This document shows, piece after piece, positions 1 through 7,845 of a DNA stretch of 23,215 nucleotides. Position 1 is the first letter of the stretch. Each line of letters starts with the position of its first letter. Location of the stretch: IMG/VR virus record IMGVR_UViG_3300044627_002345, positions 1 to 23,215 of that record; one strand, given 5' to 3'. The DNA is from a virus. Both the position numbers and the translations under genes were made by a program. The notes beneath the pieces were generated by a model. The model saw only the letters and a list, made by a program, of their open reading frames with translations. It ran no database searches and was not told the origin of the DNA.

Positions 1-584
1 GTAAGCTGATCATTAAAGAGTTTCCAATGGGTAAAGCAACGCCTAATACTGTAGAAACACACATTCAAAAGTGTAGAGATCTAGGTCACGCTCCTGACTT
101 GGTTATTATTGACTACGTTGACTTATTAAAGAGCAAAACAAGGTCGATAGATCCTAAGGACGCCATTGATGATGTATACACAGCAATCAAAGGAATGGCA
201 AGAGAGCTAAAGGTTCCAGTATGGACAGTATCTCAAGTGAATAGAATGGGAGCCAAAGACGATGTAATTGAAGGGGACAAGGCTGCTGGTTCTTATAATA
301 AAATGATGATTGCGGACTTTGCAATGTCTTTATCAAGAAAGAGACAGGACAAAGTAAACGGCACAGGTAGAATGCACGTAATGAAAAATAGATACGGAGC
401 AGACGGTATGACTTACGCTGCCAAAGTAAACACTAACTGTGGAAGAATAGAAATTAATAAAGATGAGATAAGCGAAGACGATCTAACTTTTGACAACGGT
501 CAGAAGCCCGCATTCAACGGATCAGGGTTTTCTACTGATGAGAAAAAGTATTTGGCTAAGAAAATGTTTGAGATGAACATATAA
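1..584 (+). CDS. Replicative DNA helicase, DnaB/T4 gp41 type (C-terminal part, 5' truncated)
   Basis: The frame is open to the window edge (first full codon at position 3), so this is the C-terminal part of a longer gene; the in-frame ATG at 27 is internal because conserved-looking sequence (KEFP.G.AT) precedes it. The fragment shows RecA-fold features of hexameric replicative helicases: a Walker B strand (LVIIDYVDLL), the SQVNR motif of DnaB proteins, and a KNRYG segment matching the arginine-finger region of DnaB (KNRxG). The P-loop lies upstream of the window. The expected role is 5'-3' unwinding at the phage replication fork with ATP hydrolysis. It fits with the polymerase downstream. Which family (gp41 or bacterial-type DnaB) cannot be settled from the C-terminus alone. 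Confidence 0.85.
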   Translation, partial: KLIIKEFPMGKATPNTVETHIQKCRDLGHAPDLVIIDYVDLLKSKTRSIDPKDAIDDVYTAIKGMARELKVPVWTVSQVNRMGAKDDVIEGDKAAGSYNKMMIADFAMSLSRKRQDKVNGTGRMHVMKNRYGADGMTYAAKVNTNCGRIEINKDEISEDDLTFDNGQKPAFNGSGFSTDEKKYLAKKMFEMNI

Positions 585-601
585 ATTTATCTCAAAAAGG
601 C

Positions 602-609
602 CATATTTA
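602..609 (+). promoter_or_regulatory. CATATTTA box, possible promoter -7 element
   Basis: An AT-rich octamer resembling the Bacteroidetes -7 consensus TAnnTTTG lies 19 nt before the ATG at 629. The same box recurs in front of many genes here. No clear -33 TTTG is visible, so the call is tentative. Confidence 0.3.
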
Positions 610-628
610 TTAGTACAAAACGCACTTT

Positions 629-847
629 ATGAACTTTTTAATCAACTTATTCAAGAGATCGAAAAAAGGAGACAACTTCAGAACTCCTGCTACTGTTAAC
701 AAGTATAACGATCAAATAGCTCAATTGAATACTATTTCTCCTAATCAGTATGACAAAATCAATGTTAATACGATTAATAGAACTTCTAAAACAGAAAGTG
801 CGCTAACGCAAACAAAAGCGAATACAATAGTACCAGGATCTAGGTAG
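629..847 (+). CDS. Small hypothetical protein, 72 aa
   Basis: This short gene follows the helicase after a 44-nt gap that carries a promoter-like CATATTTA box. The product starts with a hydrophobic and basic stretch (MNFLINLFKRSKK) followed by a polar region rich in Asn, Thr, Gln and Ser with no hydrophobic core, suggesting a flexible or partly disordered protein. The start has no Shine-Dalgarno site but an AT-rich upstream region, as is usual here. I recognise no family. Its place between helicase and reductase genes suggests a replication-region accessory gene, but nothing in the sequence shows a function. Confidence 0.55.
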   Translation: MNFLINLFKRSKKGDNFRTPATVNKYNDQIAQLNTISPNQYDKINVNTINRTSKTESALTQTKANTIVPGSR

Positions 848-968
848 TATTTAGCGAACATCAAGAATCTTATTATAAAGGTTATGACGAAAGTCTAAAG
901 GCATAAAACTATGCTCAAAGGCTAAACTGGGCTTAATTATTTAATAAAACATAAAAAAAACAAGCGAA
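848..968 (+). other. 121-bp leader before nrdJ with small hairpins, no gene seen
   Basis: No reading frame is supported. Two small hairpins follow each other: GAC-GAAA-GTC near 883-892 (a GNRA-type loop) and GCATA-AAAC-TATGC near 900-913. AAAGGC occurs twice around the second hairpin. An A-rich run directly before the ATG at 969 fits Bacteroidetes-style translation initiation. I see no cobalamin-riboswitch B12 box. Confidence 0.35.
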
Positions 969-3018
<2,050 letters not shown>

Positions 3019-3225
3019 ATGGTTTTAGAAATAACAAACGAACATATCTATATAGGAATAATTGTGGTGCTAGCAGGAATACAAATTTTACAGTGGAGAA
3101 AGGTTGATATGCTAGAAAGAGTAATGAGTCAGATCATAGACGATATTAAAGTATTGGGTATGGCTGCTGATATGAAATTTATTAGTTTAGAAAAAAAGAT
3201 AGAAGATGAAAAATCAAGAAAGTAA
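3019..3225 (+). CDS. Small membrane-anchored protein, 68 aa
   Basis: The ATG directly follows the stop codon of the preceding gene (TAA-ATG), so the two are probably co-translated. Residues about 9-26 form one hydrophobic helix (IYIGIIVVLAGIQIL), followed by a basic WRK and a charged, probably helical or coiled tail (residues 28-68) rich in Lys, Glu and Asp. This fits a single-pass membrane protein with a cytoplasmic tail. No family is recognised. Its last 20 nt overlap the next small gene in another frame. Confidence 0.6.
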   Translation: MVLEITNEHIYIGIIVVLAGIQILQWRKVDMLERVMSQIIDDIKVLGMAADMKFISLEKKIEDEKSRK

Positions 3226-3376
3226 AGGATTAGGCGATACTATTGCTAAGATCACTCACTTCTTTAAAATAGATGTATTAGTTGAAAGAATTTTTAAAGC
3301 TTTTGGAAAGGACTGCGGATGTAAGAGAAGACAGAAAAAGCTAAACGAATTAGTTCCTTACAAAAAGAAAAAATAA
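3206..3376 (+). CDS. Small basic protein with CGC motif, 56 aa
   Basis: A short gene starting at ATG 3206 inside the end of the preceding gene and stopping at TAA 3374-3376, six nt before the next ATG. The protein opens with KNQESKGLGDTIAKITHFF and has a moderately hydrophobic amphipathic middle (IDVLVERIFKAFG), then a DCGCKRRQKK segment with two cysteines in a basic setting and a lysine-rich end. The codons match the neighbours, and without it there would be an unusual gap of about 150 nt in a packed region, which supports it being real. It could be a small nucleic-acid-binding protein; the function is unknown. Confidence 0.6.
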   Translation: MKNQESKGLGDTIAKITHFFKIDVLVERIFKAFGKDCGCKRRQKKLNELVPYKKKK

Positions 3377-3382
3377 TAAGTT

Positions 3383-4405
3383 ATGAAATTAGACAAGTTT
3401 CAAGAACTCAAGGTTAAATTAGAAATACTTAAGCTTGAGAAGAATTTTTTTGCATTAGACAGAGTGTTGTACTACTTCTCTTTCTTGGGCAATATTTTTT
3501 TGGTGTACTTCGGTTACTTTTTTATTAAGAGCATCGTAGATACACTACCTCAATTATTTCCATATCAATCAGTATTTTTAGCTGTATTCATTGCGCTATT
3601 TTTAACTGGATACGAATTAACAAAAAGATTCGCTGTAGAACAGTTATCGGTGTACTTTATACAAGTCAGAAAGTTTTTTACTTGGAACGGAATAGTCGGA
3701 TCTTTGTGTGTAGCCTTACTAATTGCAGGATCTTTTTACCTATCTTTAAATGGAGCACATAGATTAGTTGACTCTTCTGAGAAAATCACTGCAACAATAG
3801 ATCAAAGTATTAGCGTTAAAGCAGACTCAATATCTAAATACTACGACACAGAAATTGCTTATTATAGAGCTCAACCTGCAAGAACTAGATCTGATAGAAA
3901 ATACAGAGATTCTGTAGTTAATGCGTTACAGCAAACAAAAGATCAGAAACTATTAGCTGTAGAAAACAAGACCACAGACAAGTCACAATCCACACTAGAA
4001 AAAAATAAAGAGAACGACACTGCATTTGTATTCATGACGTTTTTCTTAGAGTTCATAATAGTTCTTGGTGTGGCTTTTAACGCTGTATATACTTTAGGAT
4101 CTTACGAAGAAACTAAAAGACTCCTGTCAACGCCCAAGTACAAACAGGCAGAACTTAATCTTATTCTTTTAAAACTATACTACCAAAACGGAAAGAAGCA
4201 ACCAGGAGATCCTGTGCTGTCTTTAAGTAAGATGTTATCATTGGTAAAGAACCAAAAAGTTAATTGTGCTCAAGCCGACGTAAGAAACTTCGTGGTATAT
4301 TGTGCTGAATTGGACATTATCAAAGAAGTACGCGCAAGAAGAAAAGAGTACCAAGTAGATTACACTACAGCTAAGTCGTTGATAGAGAACGAGTTAGTAC
4401 TTTAA
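3383..4405 (+). CDS. Four-helix membrane protein of unknown function, 340 aa
   Basis: Four hydrophobic segments are visible at about residues 29-50, 60-78, 102-122 and 214-238. Between the third and fourth lies a polar region of about 90 residues (125-213) rich in Lys, Asp, Ser and Thr that looks helical or coiled and probably sits on one face of the membrane. The C-terminal 100 residues are soluble and contain a Lys/Arg-rich end (KEVRARRKEY); they could form a small winged-helix-like domain but I cannot show this. It starts just after the preceding small gene with AAGTTATG context and no SD site. It may anchor phage machinery to the inner membrane; that is inference. I do not recognise the family. 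Confidence 0.65.
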   Translation: MKLDKFQELKVKLEILKLEKNFFALDRVLYYFSFLGNIFLVYFGYFFIKSIVDTLPQLFPYQSVFLAVFIALFLTGYELTKRFAVEQLSVYFIQVRKFFTWNGIVGSLCVALLIAGSFYLSLNGAHRLVDSSEKITATIDQSISVKADSISKYYDTEIAYYRAQPARTRSDRKYRDSVVNALQQTKDQKLLAVENKTTDKSQSTLEKNKENDTAFVFMTFFLEFIIVLGVAFNAVYTLGSYEETKRLLSTPKYKQAELNLILLKLYYQNGKKQPGDPVLSLSKMLSLVKNQKVNCAQADVRNFVVYCAELDIIKEVRARRKEYQVDYTTAKSLIENELVL

Positions 4406-4436
4406 TTTTACATTTTTCCAGATTCCCTAAATTGTG

Positions 4437-4444
4437 TATATTTG
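4437..4444 (+). promoter_or_regulatory. TATATTTG box, match to Bacteroidetes -7 element
   Basis: The octamer fits TAnnTTTG exactly and ends 3 nt before the polymerase ATG at 4448. If used as a -7 element, transcription would start at or near the ATG, giving a leaderless mRNA. A T-rich stretch near 4411-4418 is the only candidate -33 region. Confidence 0.45.
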
Positions 4445-4447
4445 AGT

Positions 4448-6757
4448 ATGCAAGAAAAAAGTTATGTATTAGTCGATACTTTCGACAAACTAAAAGACAT
4501 GGTAAATCATGTCAAAGACAAAGAGATTATTGCTTTCGATACCGAGACCAACTCTTTGAACACAAGACAAGGAACCATCATTGGTTTCTCAGTATCAGCA
4601 GAAATCGGTAAAGGCTATTATATGCCTACGGCGGTTTACGACAAAGAAAACAATTCTTTAGTAGACGCTATAATCGATGGTAAAAATTGTCAAGATCTGG
4701 CAAAACAATTCATATCAAAGTTAGTTGGCAAAAAACTAATAATGCACAACGCATCTTTCGACTGTAGATTTGTTAAGTGCTTTTACGGTATAGATTTATT
4801 GCCTAGTCTTTATGTAGATACCATTCTATTGGTACATACGGTAAACGAAGAAGGCGCAGGTTTCGCTTTCGCTAGTCCATTCGGTCTAAAAAGCATTGCG
4901 CAATCCATTCAAAAAGAATTAGGTCTTGATGTAACTAAAGAGGCAAACGAAGAGCAGATCGAATTGAAAACTTCTATCAAAGAAAATGGCGGATCTATTA
5001 CAAGAGAAAGCTACGAGATTTGGAAGGCCGACATAAACATACTTGCTAAATACGCAGCTGCAGATACTGACTTAACATTAAGAGTGTATCATCATTTTAT
5101 TAAAGAGCTTTACGATCAAGGTCTTGAGAAGTTCTTTTTTGAAGATGAGGTTATGCCGCTTTATAGAGAAGTTACAATTCCTATGGAAGAAGTTGGTGTT
5201 AAGCTTGATATAGAAACTATGAAGAAGGCTGATCTAGACATTACCGAAGAGATGAAGAAAAGATCTCACGCAGTAATTTCAGAATTGCTACAAGATAATA
5301 GAGTAAAGCTTTGGATATTAAATAAAGCAAAAGAAACTTACCCAGCAAATAGTAAAGGCGCATTCGCTCAAATGGTTGTAGAAGAGTGTCAATTGCCTTT
5401 ACCTAAATCAGAAAAGACGGGCAAATACAATATTACAAAATCAGAAGTAGCAAGATTACCAGAATCAGCCGCTAAACAATTCTTACTAAACGGTGCAGAT
5501 GTATTAGACGAAGACTTTTCTAACAAAATTAGTATGAAGATGTGGAGAGAAACCAACGACGGTAACTTCTTTAACATTCAGTCTAAAGATCAATTGGGTG
5601 AAATTGCATTCAACGTTCTTGGATTTAAACCATTGTCAAACACAACAAAAGGTAAACCTCAGTTCGATGACGATATGATTCAAGCAATCGCCGAAACTCA
5701 GGAGTGGGCAAAAAATCTAAGAATATATAATAAGCTACTTAAGATCAAGTCTACTTACATAGATCGTTTCTTAAATGCAAGCGAGAATGGAATTTATTAC
5801 TTCTACTACAAACAACATGGTACAGTATCAGGTCGTTATGGATCAGATGCACAACAGTTACCGAGACCGAAAGAAGAAGGCGATGACGATCCAGTAATTA
5901 TCGAATACACAAACTTAGTAAGAGCATTCTTTATTCCAAAAGAAGGCAATATATTTGTAGACTGTGACTATGAGTCTTTGGAGCCTCACGTATTCGCTCA
6001 CGTTTCTGGTGACGATGGTCTTAAGGATATCTTTAGAAACAACTGGGATTTCTATTCCACTATTGCTATCAAAACAGAAGGTCTTAACCAATATTCTGGA
6101 GACAAGAAAGCGGATAACTTTTTAAGAAAGCATGCGCCTAAGAAAAGAAACACAGCAAAAGCATACGCATTAGGTATTCCTTACGGTATGGGCGCTTATG
6201 CTCTTGGAAAGAATATTAACGTTACAACCAAAGAAGCGGATAAATTAGTTAAAGGTTATCTAAGTGGATTTCCAGAACTTGATAAGTGGATGAAGAGATC
6301 AGAAATGGAAGCTAAGACACTAGGCTATGTTAAAACTCAAGTAGGTCGAGTAAGACACTTACCGAAAGTAAAAGCTATCTACGAAAATATAGGTGATAAT
6401 TTACTAGACTGGAATTTCAAAAGAAAACTAGAGTACGAATTTGGTAAAGATCAAGTAAAGAATCTAAGTAGAGACTTTATCAATGGTCTAAACAACGCTA
6501 AAAACGTACAGATCCAGGGACTATCTGCGTCTATCGTAAACAGAGCTGCAATGGAAATCAATAGAGAATTTAAGAAGAGAGGAATAAACGGCTGGGTGTG
6601 CGCCCAAATACATGACCAGATCGTTTGCGAAGTGCCTAAAGAACACGCTGAAGAAGCCGCTAAGATTGTACAAGACAAAATGGAAAACACTACAAAGTTA
6701 AGTATTGCATTAAAAGCACCACCAGCAATTGCTCACAACTTACGAGATGGTCACTAA
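4448..6757 (+). CDS. polA: DNA polymerase I family (PolA) with 3'-5' exonuclease, no 5'-3' exonuclease
   Basis: Family A replicative polymerase of 769 aa. The proofreading exonuclease domain (about 1-220) keeps its acidic residues: DTE (D31, E33), NASFD (D105) and YAAAD (Y202, D206). The polymerase domain shows TVSGR (459-463), motif A with D507-Y508 followed by ESLE, motif B around R567, K571, Y579, and motif C HDQ (H722, D723, Q724). The residue matching E. coli Phe762 is Leu575 (K571+4), a change seen in many viral PolA proteins, and the usual HDE of motif C reads HDQ. No 5' nuclease domain is present, as in T7-like polymerases. A TTG two codons upstream is in frame, but ATG 4448 is the better start. 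It follows a clear TATATTTG promoter-like box. It probably copies the phage genome with the helicase. Confidence 0.95.
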   Translation: MQEKSYVLVDTFDKLKDMVNHVKDKEIIAFDTETNSLNTRQGTIIGFSVSAEIGKGYYMPTAVYDKENNSLVDAIIDGKNCQDLAKQFISKLVGKKLIMHNASFDCRFVKCFYGIDLLPSLYVDTILLVHTVNEEGAGFAFASPFGLKSIAQSIQKELGLDVTKEANEEQIELKTSIKENGGSITRESYEIWKADINILAKYAAADTDLTLRVYHHFIKELYDQGLEKFFFEDEVMPLYREVTIPMEEVGVKLDIETMKKADLDITEEMKKRSHAVISELLQDNRVKLWILNKAKETYPANSKGAFAQMVVEECQLPLPKSEKTGKYNITKSEVARLPESAAKQFLLNGADVLDEDFSNKISMKMWRETNDGNFFNIQSKDQLGEIAFNVLGFKPLSNTTKGKPQFDDDMIQAIAETQEWAKNLRIYNKLLKIKSTYIDRFLNASENGIYYFYYKQHGTVSGRYGSDAQQLPRPKEEGDDDPVIIEYTNLVRAFFIPKEGNIFVDCDYESLEPHVFAHVSGDDGLKDIFRNNWDFYSTIAIKTEGLNQYSGDKKADNFLRKHAPKKRNTAKAYALGIPYGMGAYALGKNINVTTKEADKLVKGYLSGFPELDKWMKRSEMEAKTLGYVKTQVGRVRHLPKVKAIYENIGDNLLDWNFKRKLEYEFGKDQVKNLSRDFINGLNNAKNVQIQGLSASIVNRAAMEINREFKKRGINGWVCAQIHDQIVCEVPKEHAEEAAKIVQDKMENTTKLSIALKAPPAIAHNLRDGH

Positions 6758-6790
6758 AAACTAAAATTTTATTATCATTCAAAAATGGTG

Positions 6791-6798
6791 TATATTTA
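6791..6798 (+). promoter_or_regulatory. TATATTTA box upstream of hsp20
   Basis: The recurring promoter-like octamer lies about 80 nt before the hsp20 start, with a T-rich stretch near 6766 upstream. It would give the chaperone cassette its own promoter and a leader of roughly 70 nt holding the repeat and SD site noted separately. Confidence 0.4.
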
Positions 6799-6804
6799 TA
6801 GAAA

Positions 6805-6852
6805 ATGAGGACCGGTAGGCCTTTAGTTACGAATGTTAAATTTAATAATTAA
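6805..6852 (+). other. Possible 15-codon leader ORF before hsp20
   Basis: ATG at 6805 opens a 15-codon frame (MRTGRPLVTNVKFNN) ending at TAA 6850-6852, between the promoter-like box and the hsp20 SD site. It covers the left inverted repeat. No conservation can be judged from one sequence, so it may be chance. Confidence 0.2.
6808..6822 (+). repeat. Left inverted repeat flanking hsp20
   Basis: AGGACCGGTAGGCCT here matches, in reverse complement, 7327-7340 just after hsp20, with a perfect 10-bp core (CGGTAGGCCT at 6813-6822). It is GC-rich against an AT-rich background. TTAGTTA follows both copies in direct orientation. Confidence 0.6.
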
Positions 6853-6864
6853 CCTAAAACACAC

Positions 6865-6872
6865 AGGAGGTG
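6865..6872 (+). promoter_or_regulatory. Strong Shine-Dalgarno site for hsp20
   Basis: AGGAGGTG, a near-complete anti-SD complement, ends 4 nt before the ATG at 6877 (6 nt from the end of GGAGG). Almost no other gene in the window has such a site, which makes it stand out in a Bacteroidetes-type setting. Confidence 0.75.
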
Positions 6873-6876
6873 TACA

Positions 6877-7317
6877 ATGACAAGATTAGCACATTGGGGA
6901 GTCGACCCATTTGATCTTCTATGGAAGAATCTATTCGACCAAAATTCTAACTTCTCAACAATCGCAGAGAAGATTTCTTATCCACTAGACATTTACGAAA
7001 AACAAGACGGTATCGTATTCGAACTTGCAGCAGTAGGTTTGGACTACGAAGATATCGATATCGAAGTGCAAGGTGATGTTCTTCGCATTAAATATGCAAA
7101 ATCAAAAGAGGAAGAATCGGTAACAAATTATATCCACAAAGGAATCGCAAGAAGATCTTTCGATTTGGCTTGGAAAATTGCTTCCAAGTTCGATCTAACT
7201 TCTTTAGAAGCTACCATCGATAAAGGACTTTTAAAAATTGAAATTCCATTATCAGACGAAAGTTTACCAAAGAAAATTCAAATCAAACCAAAGACGTTAC
7301 TTCAAGTTAACGCCTAA
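6877..7317 (+). CDS. hsp20: Small heat-shock protein, Hsp20/alpha-crystallin family
   Basis: A 146-aa holdase-type chaperone that would bind unfolding proteins in the cytoplasm without ATP. The alpha-crystallin domain spans about residues 35-125 (YPLDIYEKQDGIVFEL to GLLKIEIPL), with the family's G-x-L motif at 117-119 (GLL) and the C-terminal I-x-I tail motif (IQI, 134-136) that links oligomers. The short N-terminus with DPFDLLW is typical of phage and bacterial Hsp20. It leads a cassette of hsp20, a small gene, groES and groEL. It is the only gene here with a strong SD, and it is bracketed by inverted repeats, so its expression is probably controlled separately from the downstream genes. Confidence 0.93.
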   Translation: MTRLAHWGVDPFDLLWKNLFDQNSNFSTIAEKISYPLDIYEKQDGIVFELAAVGLDYEDIDIEVQGDVLRIKYAKSKEEESVTNYIHKGIARRSFDLAWKIASKFDLTSLEATIDKGLLKIEIPLSDESLPKKIQIKPKTLLQVNA

Positions 7318-7326
7318 TTAAAAAAG

Positions 7327-7340
7327 AGGCCTACCGACCT
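7327..7340 (+). repeat. Right inverted repeat flanking hsp20
   Basis: AGGCCTACCGACCT is the reverse-complement partner of 6808-6822 (10-bp perfect core AGGCCTACCG). It starts 10 nt after the hsp20 stop and ends 5 nt before the next ATG at 7346. In an hsp20 transcript the two copies could pair. Confidence 0.6.
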
Positions 7341-7345
7341 TAGTT

Positions 7346-7546
7346 ATGTTTAGTATTTGCAAAAATTTCATCAAAGTCAATCAAGACCTATTTCAAGTGC
7401 TTAGACAGTACACTGAAGATAGAGTCAACAACCCAGAAGTTAATGTGGAAAACATTAAGCAATGGTTAGGTGCTGACACCACATTTAAAAAAGATGGAAT
7501 GTTATATTTTTGTATTAAAATTGAAGAACCTGAAATAATAAATTAA
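7346..7546 (+). CDS. Hypothetical protein between hsp20 and groES, 66 aa
   Basis: A short soluble protein with a mixed helix and strand pattern: an amphipathic N-terminal half (FIKVNQDLFQVLRQYTEDRV) and a strand-like end (GMLYFCIKIEEPEI). No signal peptide or membrane segment is seen. It starts right after the right inverted repeat and stops 3 nt before groES, so it is very probably transcribed and translated with the chaperonin genes. The family is not recognised. A role as a chaperone adaptor or cochaperone is only suggested by its neighbours. Confidence 0.55.
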   Translation: MFSICKNFIKVNQDLFQVLRQYTEDRVNNPEVNVENIKQWLGADTTFKKDGMLYFCIKIEEPEIIN

Positions 7547-7549
7547 AAA

Positions 7550-7843
7550 ATGAGTAAATTAAATCCACTCAACGGTTTTCTAGTATTGAAACCAGTTGAA
7601 GAACAAGAACAAACCTACGGAAACATTGTAATTCCAGACTTAGGTAAAGAGCGTCCTGAAATGGGCGAAGTAGTAGCTACAAGCGAAACTTACAATTGGC
7701 ACACTGACACTTACGTTAAATCTACTGTAGAAGTAGGACAGAAAGTTTTGATTCCTAAAATGGGATCTATGAAAATCACCATCGAAGGTGAAGATTATTT
7801 CATCGCAAAAGACACAGAAATCTTAGCTGTATTAAAAGACTAA
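7550..7843 (+). CDS. groES: Co-chaperonin GroES (Cpn10)
   Basis: At 97 aa this has the normal length for GroES, the heptameric lid of the GroEL chamber. The start NPLNGFLVLKPVEEQEQT corresponds to the usual P-L-x-D-R-V-x-V-x-P region; NGF replaces the usual DRV. The mobile loop that contacts GroEL reads YGNIVIPD (canonical GGIVLPD), and the end shows KVLIPKMG, IEGEDYFIAKDTEILAVL, matching the GroES roof and C-terminal strand. It sits 2 nt before groEL, the usual operon order. Two A-rich bases runs rather than an SD precede the ATG. A full GroES next to GroEL indicates a complete phage-borne chaperonin. Confidence 0.93.
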   Translation: MSKLNPLNGFLVLKPVEEQEQTYGNIVIPDLGKERPEMGEVVATSETYNWHTDTYVKSTVEVGQKVLIPKMGSMKITIEGEDYFIAKDTEILAVLKD

Positions 7844-7845
7844 TT

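Noticed and set aside
6791-6800. T4-like late promoter TATAAATA on the reverse strand (also near 19885)
   Set aside because: TATTTATA on the + strand does give TATAAATA in reverse, but no reverse-strand genes are supported, and the box fits the forward TATATTTA series better.
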